From positions 3,078,516-3,142,515 of the forward strand of contig CM042568.1 of assembly GCA_023630585.1 (NCBI GenBank): 64,000 nt of DNA, read 5' to 3'. The notes beneath the pieces were generated by a model, which searched no databases, was not told the origin of the DNA, and saw nothing but the letters and a program-made list of their open reading frames with translations. Source of the DNA: Cranoglanis bouderius (Eukaryota; Chordata; Actinopteri; Siluriformes; Cranoglanididae). Shown piece by piece: positions 34,301 through 43,999 of the stretch. The stretch's first letter is position 1; every line of letters begins with the position of its first letter. The translations under genes and the position numbers were made by a program.

Positions 34301-35502
34301 AGACCTTTCAAATTTTCAGAAATATTAGTTCCTGTGCTCATTTAGACTACTGCACAACAATGAAAACTGTTGGAATCGTGTTCGAGAACGTAAACAAATT
34401 TGCACTGCTAATGAAATAAGCTCTACATGTGAGTGACCATCAGAACTCGGACACATTACGGTCCTTACTCTGGTCTGGTCACTGAAACGTGATCCCTCTG
34501 CGCTGGCTTTGCGTTGGGCTTCAGATATCAGCTCCTTCAGGCCCAGAGGGTCGTCCTTCCTCAGGGAAAAGCCCACGTTCCTCAGCAGCAGCAGCATGAG
34601 CTCCACGTCTTGCGGTGTGAATGATGACAGCAGCCGCTTGAGCACGTCAAACAGCAGCAGAGAGTGCACAACCTGGAAGTTGTACATGTGCGCCATCATG
34701 GAGGCCAGATTCGAACTCTCTTTACCCGTGATGGATCCGTCACGCTGCGTCTCGTCAAAACGGCGCACCACCGTCTCCAGGAAATGAGCACCGACCTGAG
34801 AGACAGAGAGAAAATCTAGTTCCTGCACTAATGAACAGTGTAGCACCTGTCTTTAATCGGTAATCAATCAGAATTACGATAACATAACAACAAAGAACGA
34901 ACATAATTATTTTTCTTATACCGCAGTGCTGAGGAATGATCGTGATTTATCAATAAATTCAAAATGGTTGGGAAGTTGCTGTGGTATAAGAAAAATAAAA
35001 CACTTAGGGACATACTCTTACAGGAACTTATAACAGCATGACACAGTCTGTTTATGCTCTTACTTAACACTTATAGCACTTACTGACACCAAAACCAACT
35101 AAAAAAGCTCCTGTTAGGAAACATAGTACCTCCAGTCCAACTGTGTGATGCAGGACACTGACTAACAACATGTGCTCCATCAGCAGCCTGAGGAGAAAAC
35201 AAGATGTTCAAACAGAAAGATTAGTACCAGACATGTTATAGAACAACAATAAGAATGTTACACCTAATATAACTTTATATAGGTGCGGCCTATCCAGAAC
35301 GTTTTAGGTTCCGATATTAAATACGGGTAGATCAATGACATACAGTCTAATGTTTAATAACTATTGCGGTATCACTAAAAACATATTTTAATACTATAAC
35401 AAAAGTAATCAAGTCTCATCCTTTAGGAATCGTATCAGAAAATTTATAGACAATTTCACAAAATATGATACACATCACAAGCTTTAGCAAAAACATATGG
35501 CT

Positions 35503-35540
<38 letters not shown>

Positions 35541-35908
35541 TTTTTTAAATATAAATGCTCAGTGACTTACTTACAATAACAAATGATCGAACACAGGAAG
35601 TATTTAATACTGAAATGTACTGTATATTAAATGCTCCTCATTATTCTAAACAACAGTGAAGAAGGTCAGTGTAGGTATAACTGTGCCAATACTTCTGATG
35701 ATGTCTCAGAAAGGTGTATTGTGCCAAAGCAGGTAAATATAGCAAAATAATGAGTGACATTTGAATATTTTCTTATAACAGCACATCCCAAAGTGTTTTA
35801 TTTCTCTTTTATTTATAGTTACATACACATAGTTAGTCATGTTGCTGAACATGCGTGAAACAAGCCATTTTCTGTTATCACTTATGTTAGAAGAATTAGT
35901 TCCCGGTC

Positions 35909-35951
<43 letters not shown>

Positions 35952-38338
35952 GTTACATTTATATAGTGCTTTTCTAGACACTCAAAGCGCTTTACATAGT
36001 ATATGGGGAGAATCTCCTCAAACACCACCAGAGTGTAGCATCCACCTGGATGATGCGACAGCAGCCATAGTGTGCCAGAACCCCCACCACGCACCAGCAA
36101 TTGGTGGAGAGGAGAGGAGTGTGATATAGCTTTAATATGTATATATAGATATAATATATAATAATGAAGATTATTAGGGGGCCATGATAGATAAGGGCCG
36201 ATGGGGAATTTTGCCAGGACACCACCTTACAAGAAGACCACAGAGAGTCAGAACCTCAGTTTAACGTCTCATCCGAAAGACGGTGCTCTTTTTACAGTAT
36301 AGTGTCCATGTCTCTATACTGGGGCATTAGGACCCACACAGACTACAGGGAGAGCACCACCTGCTGACCTCCCTAATAGCACTTTCAGCAGCAACCTTAA
36401 TTTTCCCGCGGGGGTCTCACATCCAGGTACTGGCCAGGCTCAACCATGCTCAGCTTCATTGGGAAACCAGGCGAGAACTGCAGGGTGATATGGCTTGGGC
36501 CATATCATAACTTATTTGTGGAACATTGACAAAACAGACACCCATCACCTCGTCATTTACTGGTGTGTATGCAGGGTTATTAGTCAGCTACTTGCCTACT
36601 ATAAGCACTCTACAATGATGCAGGTTCTCATCCTCTTTGTGATGCAGAATGAATATAAAATGAAAAGGTACCTGTCGGGCATCAGTGCTGGCGTGACGCA
36701 GGCGGCCATCAGAACTTCAGTCAGCACGTCGTTCATGTCCTTCCTGCTGTTGCTCATGTACATCTCCTCCACCTGCCCACTGATGGACCCCATGTTGGTT
36801 TCACTCAACCTGCCAATCACAAACAGAGTCAGTCATGTGATCACGACACAGACCAATCATAACACAGGCACACGTGGTGATCATTTTTACACCGAGTACT
36901 CTCTGCAGGTTTTGACCATCACGCCACGTGACTGGTTCCGCTCGGATCTCGGATGCACGCGTACCTGTTTATTAGACCTTTCAGGTTGCGTTTTAGTCGC
37001 TCCAGTTCAGCTTTGCGCTTGCTGTCAGCTGCTTCACGGAGATGAGGCGGGACGTATTTACCTGTCGCCTCACAGCTCTGAATGAACACAGCAGATATTA
37101 GAGCGTTAACAGCAATAACACACGGATGTGTCAGTGAGATAAACTAGCTTTAAAGGGATTTTATTCCCTTGGGGAAGCATGCTGTGGCACTGCGTCATTT
37201 CATTTAGATGAAAAAATCAGGGATGCATTGATTTCTTTCACACAGAGTATACAAGTGTTCTAGTAGTCATTATATACCAAAATATATAATCTGTAATATG
37301 GAGACTAGAACAGAGAGAGATCGAGAGAAAGAGTAAAGCAAGAGATTAATTAATTATCTAAATAACTGTTAGTTGGAGCTCATATTGACTTACAGATGAT
37401 TTCTCTTGGGAATTTTCTTCATCATCATGCTCATCCTCCTCTTCTGATGCATGTTCTCCCTCTTCCTCCTCATCTTCTTCTTCTCCCTCTTCCTCCTCAT
37501 CTTCTTCTTCTTCTCCCTCTTCCTCCTCTTCTTCTTCTTCTTCTGCTCTCTCTTCCTCCTCTTCTTCTCCCTCTTCCACTTCTTCTTCAATCTCCTCACC
37601 ATCTTCCTCATCTCCACCTCCATCTTCTTCCTCCTCATCACCAGTGTGTTCCGACTCATCGTGATCTTCCTCCTCTTCCTCACTGAGCTCCTCCAACTTC
37701 TCCAACCTGCTCTTCGCTTTGGCTGAATCCGCTTCCTCATCGCTGTCGTATAAACCGGACCCTCCAGGCTCCAGGATGCCCAGAATGTAATCGAGACCGT
37801 CGCTGATGAAAGACTGCGGAAGGCTCTTTTTGTTCCTCCTCTTATTTAGACCAAGACGTTTCTCCAGCTTCTTGATCTCTCTGTCCTCCACCTCATTGGC
37901 TTCCATCAGAGCTTTCTTCCTCATCGTTTGCATTTTAACCTTCTTTTCAGGCTGAGGCGCTGTTTTGTCGAAATGCACTTTTCTTTTAGGTTTCCTCTCC
38001 TTGTCACTGAGCTCAGCTTCAGCAGGGTTTGATTCGGGTTTGGTTTTTATGGCTGGTGGAGCGTTTTGGGGAGCAGCGTCCACACTGACACTGGGTTTAC
38101 TCTCCTCTGCAGGCTGCTTGGCTTTCATCTTTTTCTTCTTCTTCAGCTTCCGCTTCTCTTTGCGCATTTCTTTACGACTTTTCCTTTTAGCGCGCATCTC
38201 CATGTGGCCGTGTGACTCCGAGTCATCGTGTCCTCCTTCACTTTGTACAAAGTTGTGGACAGAAACCATGAATTTGTGCAGCTTGTCTCTGGACTGTTTT
38301 CCTCTTCCGCCTCCTTTTCGGTGGAATTTAGGTTTCAT
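29972..38338 (-). CDS. nom1: nom1, nucleolar protein with MIF4G and MA3 domains (complete, 12 exons)
   Basis: Exons 38338-37394, 37077-36965, 36809-36672, 35187-35130, 34795-34469, 33917-33807, 33055-32891, 32505-32384, 32269-32137, 31788-31657, 31303-31194 and 30134-29972 join without a frame break into 838 residues (human NOM1 is about 860). NOM1 is a nucleolar ribosome-biogenesis factor that recruits PP1. Residues 1-75 are strongly basic; KVHF (120-123) fits the PP1-binding RVxF pattern; residues 220-308 are an acidic Glu/Asp tract. The MIF4G domain covers about 325-530 (YVPPHLREAADSKR, TEVLMAACVTPALMPDR) and MA3 about 628-745 (MNTDVRRNIFCIVMTSEDYL). It ends LKLFIRHFLLRS...AKLKL. All junctions are GT/AG. 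It converges on mnx1, as in human. Domain limits are estimates from the family. Confidence 0.97.
30340..30482. mobile_element. Family A terminal fragment in nom1 intron 11
   Basis: TTGCTGTGGTATAAGAGGAA, TAAAACACTCCGGGACGTGC, then TTATTTTCATATAACAGCAC. The ends mirror each other (TTATACCACAG against CTGTGGTATAA). Confidence 0.65.
31194..31303 (-). CDS. nom1: nom1 exon 11
   Basis: Residues 749-784 and two bases: AIEFGELNKPKVKFLRQILS then KLLQQTQEEDLVQIFS. The acceptor tract is a 46-bp (CT)n microsatellite ending CTGTGTCAG. Donor CG|GTGAGT. Confidence 0.96.
31314..31359. repeat. (GA)n microsatellite, nom1 intron 10
   Basis: About 22 GA units. On the transcribed strand it is (CT)n and serves as the pyrimidine tract of exon 11. 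Confidence 0.95.
31657..31788 (-). CDS. nom1: nom1 exon 10: MA3
   Basis: Residues 705-748, MTFQFCLWDKFKELETLPSS to THLLTKNSLSLSILK. Acceptor ATCTTCTTCTAG, donor AAG|GTAGGC. Confidence 0.96.
32137..32269 (-). CDS. nom1: nom1 exon 9: MA3
   Basis: Residues 660-704, LGLKGQQERDIIHVLLDCCL to EKFCAHDRHFQ. Acceptor TCTTTTCACCAG, donor CAG|GTAACA. Confidence 0.96.
32384..32505 (-). CDS. nom1: nom1 exon 8: start of MA3
   Basis: Residues 620-659, FSAKVLELARKQRMNTDVRR then NIFCIVMTSEDYLDAFEKLL. Acceptor TCATCTCTCAG, donor CAG|GTTTGT. Confidence 0.96.
32891..33055 (-). CDS. nom1: nom1 exon 7
   Basis: Residues 565-619, IQNRASGTDVKLRVSLENLL then RVGRWWIVGSSWSGAPMI to KGEQ. Donor CAG|GTGAGG. The acceptor TTGTAAAG is weak (no clear pyrimidine tract) but the family match fixes it. 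Confidence 0.94.
33110..33630 (+). mobile_element. Family A copy, nearly full length, in nom1 intron 6
   Basis: Starts GAAACAAGTTAGTCCCTG, includes GTTATAGCAGCTATAAATTG, CTGTTACAAAGCACTGACAC, GCTGTTACTATAGAAACG, CTGACCAATCAGAATC and ends AACGCTGTGATATAAAT. Order agrees with the 63.4-63.9 kb copy. Confidence 0.8.
33807..33917 (-). CDS. nom1: nom1 exon 6
   Basis: Residues 528-564, VRFMLETMLALKNNDMRKIP then GYDPEPVERLRKLQRTL. The acceptor tract is a (CT)n microsatellite. Donor CTG|GTGAGT. Confidence 0.97.
33918..33995. repeat. (GA)n-rich tract, nom1 intron 5
   Basis: GAGAGA runs with AAAG and CAGA interruptions, ending at 33991. The part touching 33917 is the pyrimidine tract of exon 6 on the minus strand. 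Confidence 0.9.
34469..34795 (-). CDS. nom1: nom1 exon 5: MIF4G
   Basis: Residues 419-527, VGAHFLETVVRRFDETQ through LLLLRNVGFSLRKDDPLGL to FSDQTR. Acceptor TCTGTCTCTCAG, donor AGA|GTAAGG. Confidence 0.97.
34970..35085. mobile_element. Family A terminal fragment in nom1 intron 4
   Basis: GTTGCTGTGGTATAAGAAAA, ATAAAACACTTAGGGACATAC, CTTATAACAGCATGAC. Confidence 0.6.
35130..35187 (-). CDS. nom1: nom1 exon 4: MIF4G
   Basis: Short exon, LLMEHMLLVSVLHHTVGLE, after a split Arg codon. Acceptor TTTTCTCCTCAG, donor GGAG|GTACT. The exon is only 58 nt and has no long open frame of its own. Confidence 0.95.
35760..35910. mobile_element. Family A terminal fragment in nom1 intron 3
   Basis: TTTCTTATAACAGCACATCC, AAAGTGTTTTATTTCTCTT, GTGAAACAAGCCATTTTCTG, ATCACTTATGTTAGAAG, as in the left part of the 63.4-kb copy. 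Confidence 0.55.
35911..36500. mobile_element. Fish interspersed repeat with (AAT)n end, in nom1 intron 3
   Basis: (AAT)n at 35911-35950, then TTATATAGTGCTTTTCTAGAC, CACTCAAAGCGCTTTACAT, TCATCCGAAAGACGGTGCTC, CTGGGGCATTAGGACCCAC, a common teleost repeat text. No coding frame is kept. Superfamily not determined. Confidence 0.6.
36672..36809 (-). CDS. nom1: nom1 exon 3: MIF4G
   Basis: LSETNMGSISGQVEEMYMSN to VTPALMPD. 138 nt. Acceptor GATTGGCAG, donor ACAG|GTACC. Confidence 0.96.
36965..37077 (-). CDS. nom1: nom1 exon 2: start of MIF4G region
   Basis: Residues 316-352 and two bases of 353: SCEATGKYVPPHLREAAD then RKAELERLKRNLKGLIN. Acceptor TTCATTCAG, donor CAG|GTACGC. Confidence 0.96.
37394..38338 (-). 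CDS. nom1: nom1 exon 1: basic region, RVxF-like motif, acidic tract
   Basis: Residues 1-315, starting MKPKFHRKGGGRGKQ. The acidic stretch is built from GAG/GAA/GAT codons and reads as CTTCTTCCTC-rich text on the plus strand. Donor is TCATCT|GTAAGT. Overlapping plus-strand frames in this exon are shadows. Confidence 0.97.
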
Positions 38339-38439
38339 ATTTAGGTTTTATATATAAACGCGTACAATAAATGATTTTTTGTTAAACGTGTTACTGCTAC
38401 AAATTAAAGGGAAAGGTGCACGGTAAAGAACACAACATA

Positions 38440-38500
38440 GCACACGCATGGAAGACGGAGGCGGCCATCTTTGTTTTTTTTTTCTGTTTCCGCTTTCTAC
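38440..38500 (-). promoter_or_regulatory. Probable nom1 promoter with YY1-type element
   Basis: AAGATGGCCGCC on the minus strand (complement of 38460-38471) is the YY1 element often found at start sites of housekeeping and ribosome-biogenesis genes. It lies about 125 bp upstream of the ATG. No TATA box is seen. Confidence 0.5.
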
Positions 38501-38594
38501 TTCTTCGGCATTTCCTTCCTGCTGTTTGCGGCTTGAGAGTTTACACCGCCACCTGCTGGACTTAACGTGTAACTGTGTAACATATTGTCCATGG

Positions 38595-38905
38595 ATGGAT
38601 GGATGGATGGATTGACAAGAGTAAATAAAAATTATTTATTGTAAATCCCTGCTGAAAAACAAACAAACAATAGAAACCATCACATCAATTCTAATGGTTT
38701 CCACTACAAATACTATTACAAGCCATCAGCTAACCATTAAAACCATTACCATTATTGGCCCTAATGGTATCTACAAGACATAAGATGCCACCAATAAAAG
38801 GCAACAAATTATCCACAGGGACCATTACAGTTTCCATTAAAACCAATACAATTCCCATTATAACAATTAAAACCATTACAAATTCTATGAGGGTTTCCAT
38901 TGTTT
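38595..38905. repeat. ACCATTA-rich degenerate repeat
   Basis: (GGAT)n at 38592-38610, then many near-copies of AAACCATTACCATTA and TGGTTTCCATTA in both orientations. It ends just before the polypyrimidine tract of the TRIM relic and may mark its 5' break. Confidence 0.6.
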
Positions 38906-39981
38906 TGTTTTTTTTTCCCCAGCAGGGATGATACTCGCTGACCAGCAGTGTATCTGTGCTTTGTGTATGTTAGATAAACATAAAGAGCATGATACAGGAT
39001 CACCTGCAGCAGGAAGAGCTGAGAAACAGGTAACTATAATAGTAGACAATACAAACTTACATTTACATGATTTGTAGCTGGCACACACATTGACACATTT
39101 ATGTTATAATAAATATTAAAATTAAATGGTATTTTTTTTCGCAGAGGCAGTTGAGAGAGATGCACAGAGAATCCCAGCAGAGAATCCAGTACATGGAGAA
39201 TGAGCTTCAGGGGCTGAGGAAGGCTGTGAGATCTCACAAGGTGAGTTCAGAGAAGAAAAAAATACCTAGTTGCTGTACAAGACTCCTCCATTCATCCACT
39301 CAATTTCCCATTGATGAAAAAAAAAAAATGTCTTGGGTCCAAAAGTATCAGAGTTCATTATGTCCTTTCTTTCTATGTGTCTCAGGGCTCTGCACAGGCA
39401 GCAGTGGAGGAAACTGAGAGGATCTTTACTGAGCTGATCGGATCCATTGTGAAAACACTGGAACTGGAACTGAAACATAATGAGCTGACAGAGCTGATCA
39501 GAGCTCAGGAGAAAGCTGCGGTGAGCCGAGCTGAAGAAGTCATGAAGCAACTGGAGCAGGAGATTGCAGAGCTGAAGAGAAGAAATGCTGAGCTGGAGAG
39601 GCTTTCTCACACAGAAGGTCCCATCCATTTCCTCCATGTAACAGCACTGTGAAAGCCACATCAAATCTCCGTAAAGAGACTAAATGGGATGATGTGGATT
39701 TCTTGTTGGTACAACTCCAGCTCAAAGGAAGCAGCACACACTCTAAAAAGTGATTATGGCTGTATACAGCTTTTACATATTAATATAACGTCCGTGTTAC
39801 TACAATACATTAAGTTTGTAAATGGAAATGTATTTCTATTTCAACAACTTTTTGTTGTAAGTGGAAATTCTGACCTTAATTTAAATAAGGTAATTATGTT
39901 TTTCAGTATAAAAGGGTTAGGACACCAAATTCAAATGACCAATTGATTATTTTGAGTAAATAAACTCTAGAACTGCAAAGT

Positions 39982-39983
<2 letters not shown>

Positions 39984-40051
<68 letters not shown>
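39984..40051. repeat. (GA)n microsatellite inside the TRIM relic intron
   Basis: About 33 GA units. Confidence 0.96.
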
Positions 40052-40053
<2 letters not shown>

Positions 40054-40734
40054 GCCCATGCCATTGCCAGAACCAGGAAATGTCATAAATACTTGGTTTA
40101 TGAAAACTGTGTGATTTCACTATTGGAAACGATCTGATTTCTCTTCATGTAAACCTCTGACTCCATGCAGATTTTCCAGTCTGCCTCGGCACCTCCTGTA
40201 CCTACAGACATACCCAGCATCATATTCAGTTCTTTCCACTCTTTCGACAGTGTAGTAAAGTCTGTGTCTCAGCTGAGAGAGAAACTCGAAGAATCCTGTG
40301 AAGAGGACTTGGAGAAAATGTCAAATAGAGGTAATACAATTCATGAAATAAACACATTTACCGTATATAATACCACTCAATTCTGATTGGACAGAAGGTG
40401 TTGATTATTTTTCTATAACAGCAGCTCTGGCAGTAATGCAGCTGCAAATCACAGGTTTATATTAACAGGGATGGACTTTCTGCTTTCTCTGTCTTAACGT
40501 TTAGCTGCTGTAATGTAAGTGATAACGAACTAACTTGTGGCATGTATATTGAATGCAACTATAAACTATATACTATAAATACAATACTACTACTACTACT
40601 ACTAATAATAATAATAAAATAATAATAACTTTATCTACATAATAATAATTATTAAATGTGTGAGGTAAAAATATAACAACTGTAAAATTCCAATTGACAT
40701 GACAAAAATTTGCTTATTATAGTATGATAATTAG

Positions 40735-40905
40735 TGGTATTGTGGTAGCTCGGTGGTTAAGACGTTGGACTATTGATCAGAAGGTCGCGAGTTCCAATCC
40801 CAGCACTGCCAAGCTGCCACTGTGGGTCCTTGAGCAAGGCCCTCAACTACTCACCTATAGAAATTACATAAATGTAAGTCCCTCAGGATAAGACCAAATG
40901 TAGAT
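40735..40905 (+). mobile_element. tRNA-headed SINE
   Basis: A box GGTAGCTCGGTGGTTAAG (40743-40761) and B box GCGAGTTCCAATCC (40787-40800), then CCAAGCTGCCACTG, CCTTGAGCAAGGCCCTCAAC and a TAAATGTAAGTC tail. It is the plus-orientation partner of 25.85-26.03 kb. It lies in the last intron of the TRIM relic. It is not a working tRNA gene. Confidence 0.8.
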
Positions 40906-41398
40906 GTCTAGTTTGAAGGTGTTAATGATGGTGTGACATTTTGTTGAGCTTAACATGGACACAACTGATAAATGCTTTTCTTTCTGCAGTAACAGAAGTC
41001 CAGATTATGCTCCCAGATGACCATAAAACAAGAAAAGAGTTTCAAAAATGCACCAAAATGTTGCCTCTGGCCCTGTAAAATCGCCTCTTGTTTGTTGGTT
41101 GCAAAGCCAGTACAAAGCCATTTTCAGACACAGTGATTTCTACAAGATGGCTGCTGAACTGGATTTCCCGCTGTACTGGTGGTAGACATTGTGGACTGAA
41201 GGCACTCAATGGCTTCCTTCAAAAAATAAATCCATCTAGATGTAGGAAATACAGTGAAAGTTGATTCCTCTAACTATATTAGTTTTTTTCCCAGTGCTCA
41301 GGAGTTCGTTTTTTCCCCCTTAGATACAAAAAAATTCTGAAACATTTACAGATTGCAGCCCTGCGATGAATTCCAGCTTTATAAAGCTCTTGACAGTT

Positions 41399-41400
41399 TT

Positions 41401-41435
<35 letters not shown>

Positions 41436-41437
41436 GA
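41399..41437. repeat. (TTG)n microsatellite
   Basis: About 12 TTG units. Confidence 0.93.
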
Positions 41438-42002
41438 GCCTTATTCAATTCTGCAGTTATTTTTCTGACTGTACTTTTGGGGGCATTTAGCAACTATCAT
41501 GAGCTTCGACTTGCGCCCACTGATCCCCTTTGCACGTGCTTTATCCATGTTTTACATATGCTTAAATATTTCTTCACCTATTTCATAAAGAGCTAAGGTA
41601 AAAGTGCTGCAGTGGCGGTTTTCACACTTTCATTTTATTCGCCATATAAATTCACATGTATTAGGAATATTTCTTGTCTTTGGTCACGACATGATACATT
41701 CGCCACACACACATCACAGACAAGACAACACAATTACCATCCTAATATACAAATATTGCACCTTAAGTGGTTGTAATTTGCATTACAGTGGAGGTAGAAG
41801 TAGCTGCTGGATGCAGTTCAGGGTGCGTTAAACAGAGTGGAACAATGGTGATATATAATAAATAATAGCAATATTATATAGCAATGGCAGTATTAATAGT
41901 AATAAATAGTACTATTTATTAATAATATTTAAAATAATGATTTGTATTTATAATATTTATTAAATATTTAACTTGTAAAAGCATTTAAAATAATTTAAAA
42001 AC

Positions 42003-42003
<1 letters not shown>

Positions 42004-42084
<81 letters not shown>
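42004..42084. repeat. (AAT)n microsatellite
   Basis: About 26 uninterrupted AAT units. Confidence 0.96.
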
Positions 42085-42339
42085 GCAAGTATCTAGTGCA
42101 GGAATCAGGAATACAATTTTTCGTAAAAACATTTAGTGCAAGATTGCTTGTTACAAACAGGTCAGCATTGTAGTCATTACTGAACGCTGCCTAGCCAGCC
42201 TGGTTGATAACAGAAATTGCCAGTGGGAAGAAGCTGTTTCGATGACGTGCAGTTTTTGTTATCGGGGAGCAGAATCGCTTTCCAGTCTGTCTGTCTTTCC
42301 AGACCAGTCTGGACACTCACTTCTTTCCAAACATGTTTA

Positions 42340-42745
42340 AGTCAGTCCCTCAAGGATTTCGCGATCGCAGAAATCAACGCAAAATCAAGGAACTCTCACA
42401 GGATTCGCAGGAGCTTGCAATTTTTCAAAATTACTGCAGATTTTCCGCAGATTTGGGCCGAGACGCGTCATGTGACGTCATCACAACCAAACATTCAGCC
42501 AAAGCCCCCTTCGATTCACATACGTCGAACATGAGTAGAGCTAAAAGGTCTCGTTTTACCAACATCACTGCAAAAGAGTGTGCAAAACAATTTTGTGCAA
42601 TTGCAATTTTGGCAATTCAAGTAGTTTTCCAAAAAAAACAAAACCTCAGTGAAATCCTGTACGGACTGTTTAAGTTTAGGGTGACTTTAAATAAGCACAA
42701 TTACAAGCACGTGACATCTCCCATTGCATTTCTTTCAAAGCATTT
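42340..42745 (+). mobile_element. Interspersed repeat of unknown family, copy 1
   Basis: Blocks GAAATCAACGCAAAATCAAGG, TTACTGCAGATTTTCCGCAG, GACGCGTCATGTGACGTCATC, ACCAACATCACTG and GGCAATTCAAGTAGTTTTCC occur in inverse order and complement at 52.03-52.50 kb. Frames in both copies give related peptides (about 100 aa, for example FSADLGRDASCDV against FHRFGLDALCDDV), so part may descend from a coding element. Family not recognised. Confidence 0.65.
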
Positions 42746-42864
42746 TAAAAGAAATTAACAGGGAACATTCATTCCACCAGGGGGCAGCACTTATCCACAA
42801 CATCATTCATGCACAAAACTCCAAGTGAAGATGTGCAAATGTTTTATGTAGTGTTTCACGCTCA

Positions 42865-43135
42865 CTCACTTTCAGTACGTGCTTTATCCTGGTCATCTGG
42901 TCATGGTCATGGTGGATTCTGAGCCTATCCTGGGAACACTCAGGATGAAGCGGTAATACATCCTAGACGTGATGCAAGTCCATCATATGACATCATGCAC
43001 AAACAGTACACTCGTTCACACCTAGCGTCAGTTTATCTTCCAACCTACCGGCATGTTTTTTTTTTTTTTTTTGTTGAGGTGGAAGGAAACCGGAGAACCC
43101 TGAGGAAACTAGCGTTTTACAGATGTGTTGAACTT
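42865..43135 (+). mobile_element. Interspersed repeat, GTGCTTTATCCTGGTCA family, copy 1
   Basis: AGTACGTGCTTTATCCTGGTC, GAGCCTATCCTGGGAACAC, a poly-T run, then GGAAACCGGAGAACCCTGAGG. Same family as 59.84-60.06 kb and related to the SINE-type repeats at 4.6 and 26.3 kb. Confidence 0.6.
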
Positions 43136-43852
43136 AAGCAACGTGCCATAAGAAGGCTCACGGTGTGAAAATGTTTGGTATGGCTTTATTTTATGAAACT
43201 CTTGTAATAATAATGCTTCATGCACACGGGGGCTCAAAGTAAAAAGTAAACGATAGAAAGTAATACGACAGAATGCACAAGGATAAAATTAAAAAGATTA
43301 AGCAAAAACATTAGACATAAATAAGAATAAGGAGATAAAACGTACACAAATATGGAAAAAAAAAATTAGAGTAAAGTTTAAAAAGAGAATGAAAGCAAAC
43401 AGAAGACACGTTTTATATTCAAAACATTATCTGAGTCACTTTGTTCAGTAACTGCGTGGTTCATTCTATGCTTTTGATTGACCCACTACAACATGGAGGT
43501 CTAGAAAGCACCATGAGTTATCATTTTGCTCTGATGATCTTTATTTTAAGCCACTACAGCAGCTCTGAAATACATATTGACATAGTTTAAGTGTGGCTTG
43601 GGATTCGGTTCCTATGGTGACTTGGGTCTATAGTAATGGTTTTTTAATAGTGATTTTTGATGATGACTTTGATTCACCCACGGCCATTTCCAAACTGTGA
43701 TTAGAATAAGAAGAAAAAATAAGCAGGCAGACGTTCGCTTCCTCAGGGAAGGTTGTGTGTACTCTCCTGCTGCTCTTTTGCCTCAGTGAACAAATGCTTG
43801 CTATTCCACAGTCAATATTTCAACAGGTAAGATCTGCAAGGAAACACACATG

Positions 43853-43854
<2 letters not shown>

Positions 43855-43930
<76 letters not shown>
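43855..43930. repeat. (CA)n microsatellite
   Basis: About 37 CA units. Confidence 0.96.
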
Positions 43931-43932
<2 letters not shown>

Positions 43933-43999
43933 TGTCATCTATTCTAACTCTGCCAATGCTAAGTTTCCCTTCGATTTTGGTGGAAGATGGTAGGAAAGA

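Larger units (their letters stand above)
38928..41078 (+). pseudogene. TRIM-family relic (partial B-box 2, coiled coil; no RING, no SPRY)
   Basis: Five segments keep splice sites and one frame: 38928-39029, 39145-39240, 39386-39637, 40180-40330 and 40990-41078 (stop TAA), about 229 residues. The first retains only the second half of a B-box 2 (CICALCMLDKHKEHDT, zinc ligands C-x2-C-x4-H-x2-H). Then comes a coiled coil (RQLREMHRESQQRIQYMENE; SAQAAVEETERIFTELIGSI; LIRAQEKAAVSRAEEVMKQL). Then the TRIM linker TDIPSIIFSSF and SQLREKLEES. The exon that should lead to PRY/SPRY reads EVQIMLPDDHKTRKEF and stops. Exon sizes match the fish finTRIM/TRIM25-like pattern (the 96-nt exon exactly; the third has about 18 extra nt). 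The 5' exon with RING and the first zinc ligands is absent. It is most likely a pseudogene. A short expressed coiled-coil protein is possible, because nothing interrupts the frame. Confidence 0.72.

Noticed and set aside
36495..37085. 196-residue plus-strand frame
   Set aside because: It overlaps nom1 exons 2 and 3 on the other strand and has no match of its own.
37390..37740. Alternative frames across the nom1 acidic tract (Lys/Arg-rich minus; Leu/Pro-rich plus)
   Set aside because: Shadows of exon 1; the acidic frame alone continues into conserved NOM1 sequence.
40735..40905. Possible tRNA gene
   Set aside because: A and B boxes are present but the arms do not pair into a cloverleaf and the SINE body follows; it is a tRNA-derived SINE head.
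42217..42758. Two overlapping frames of 105 and 141 residues as a gene
   Set aside because: They lie in an interspersed repeat that recurs inverted at 52 kb with stops and indels; kept as a repeat, not a gene.
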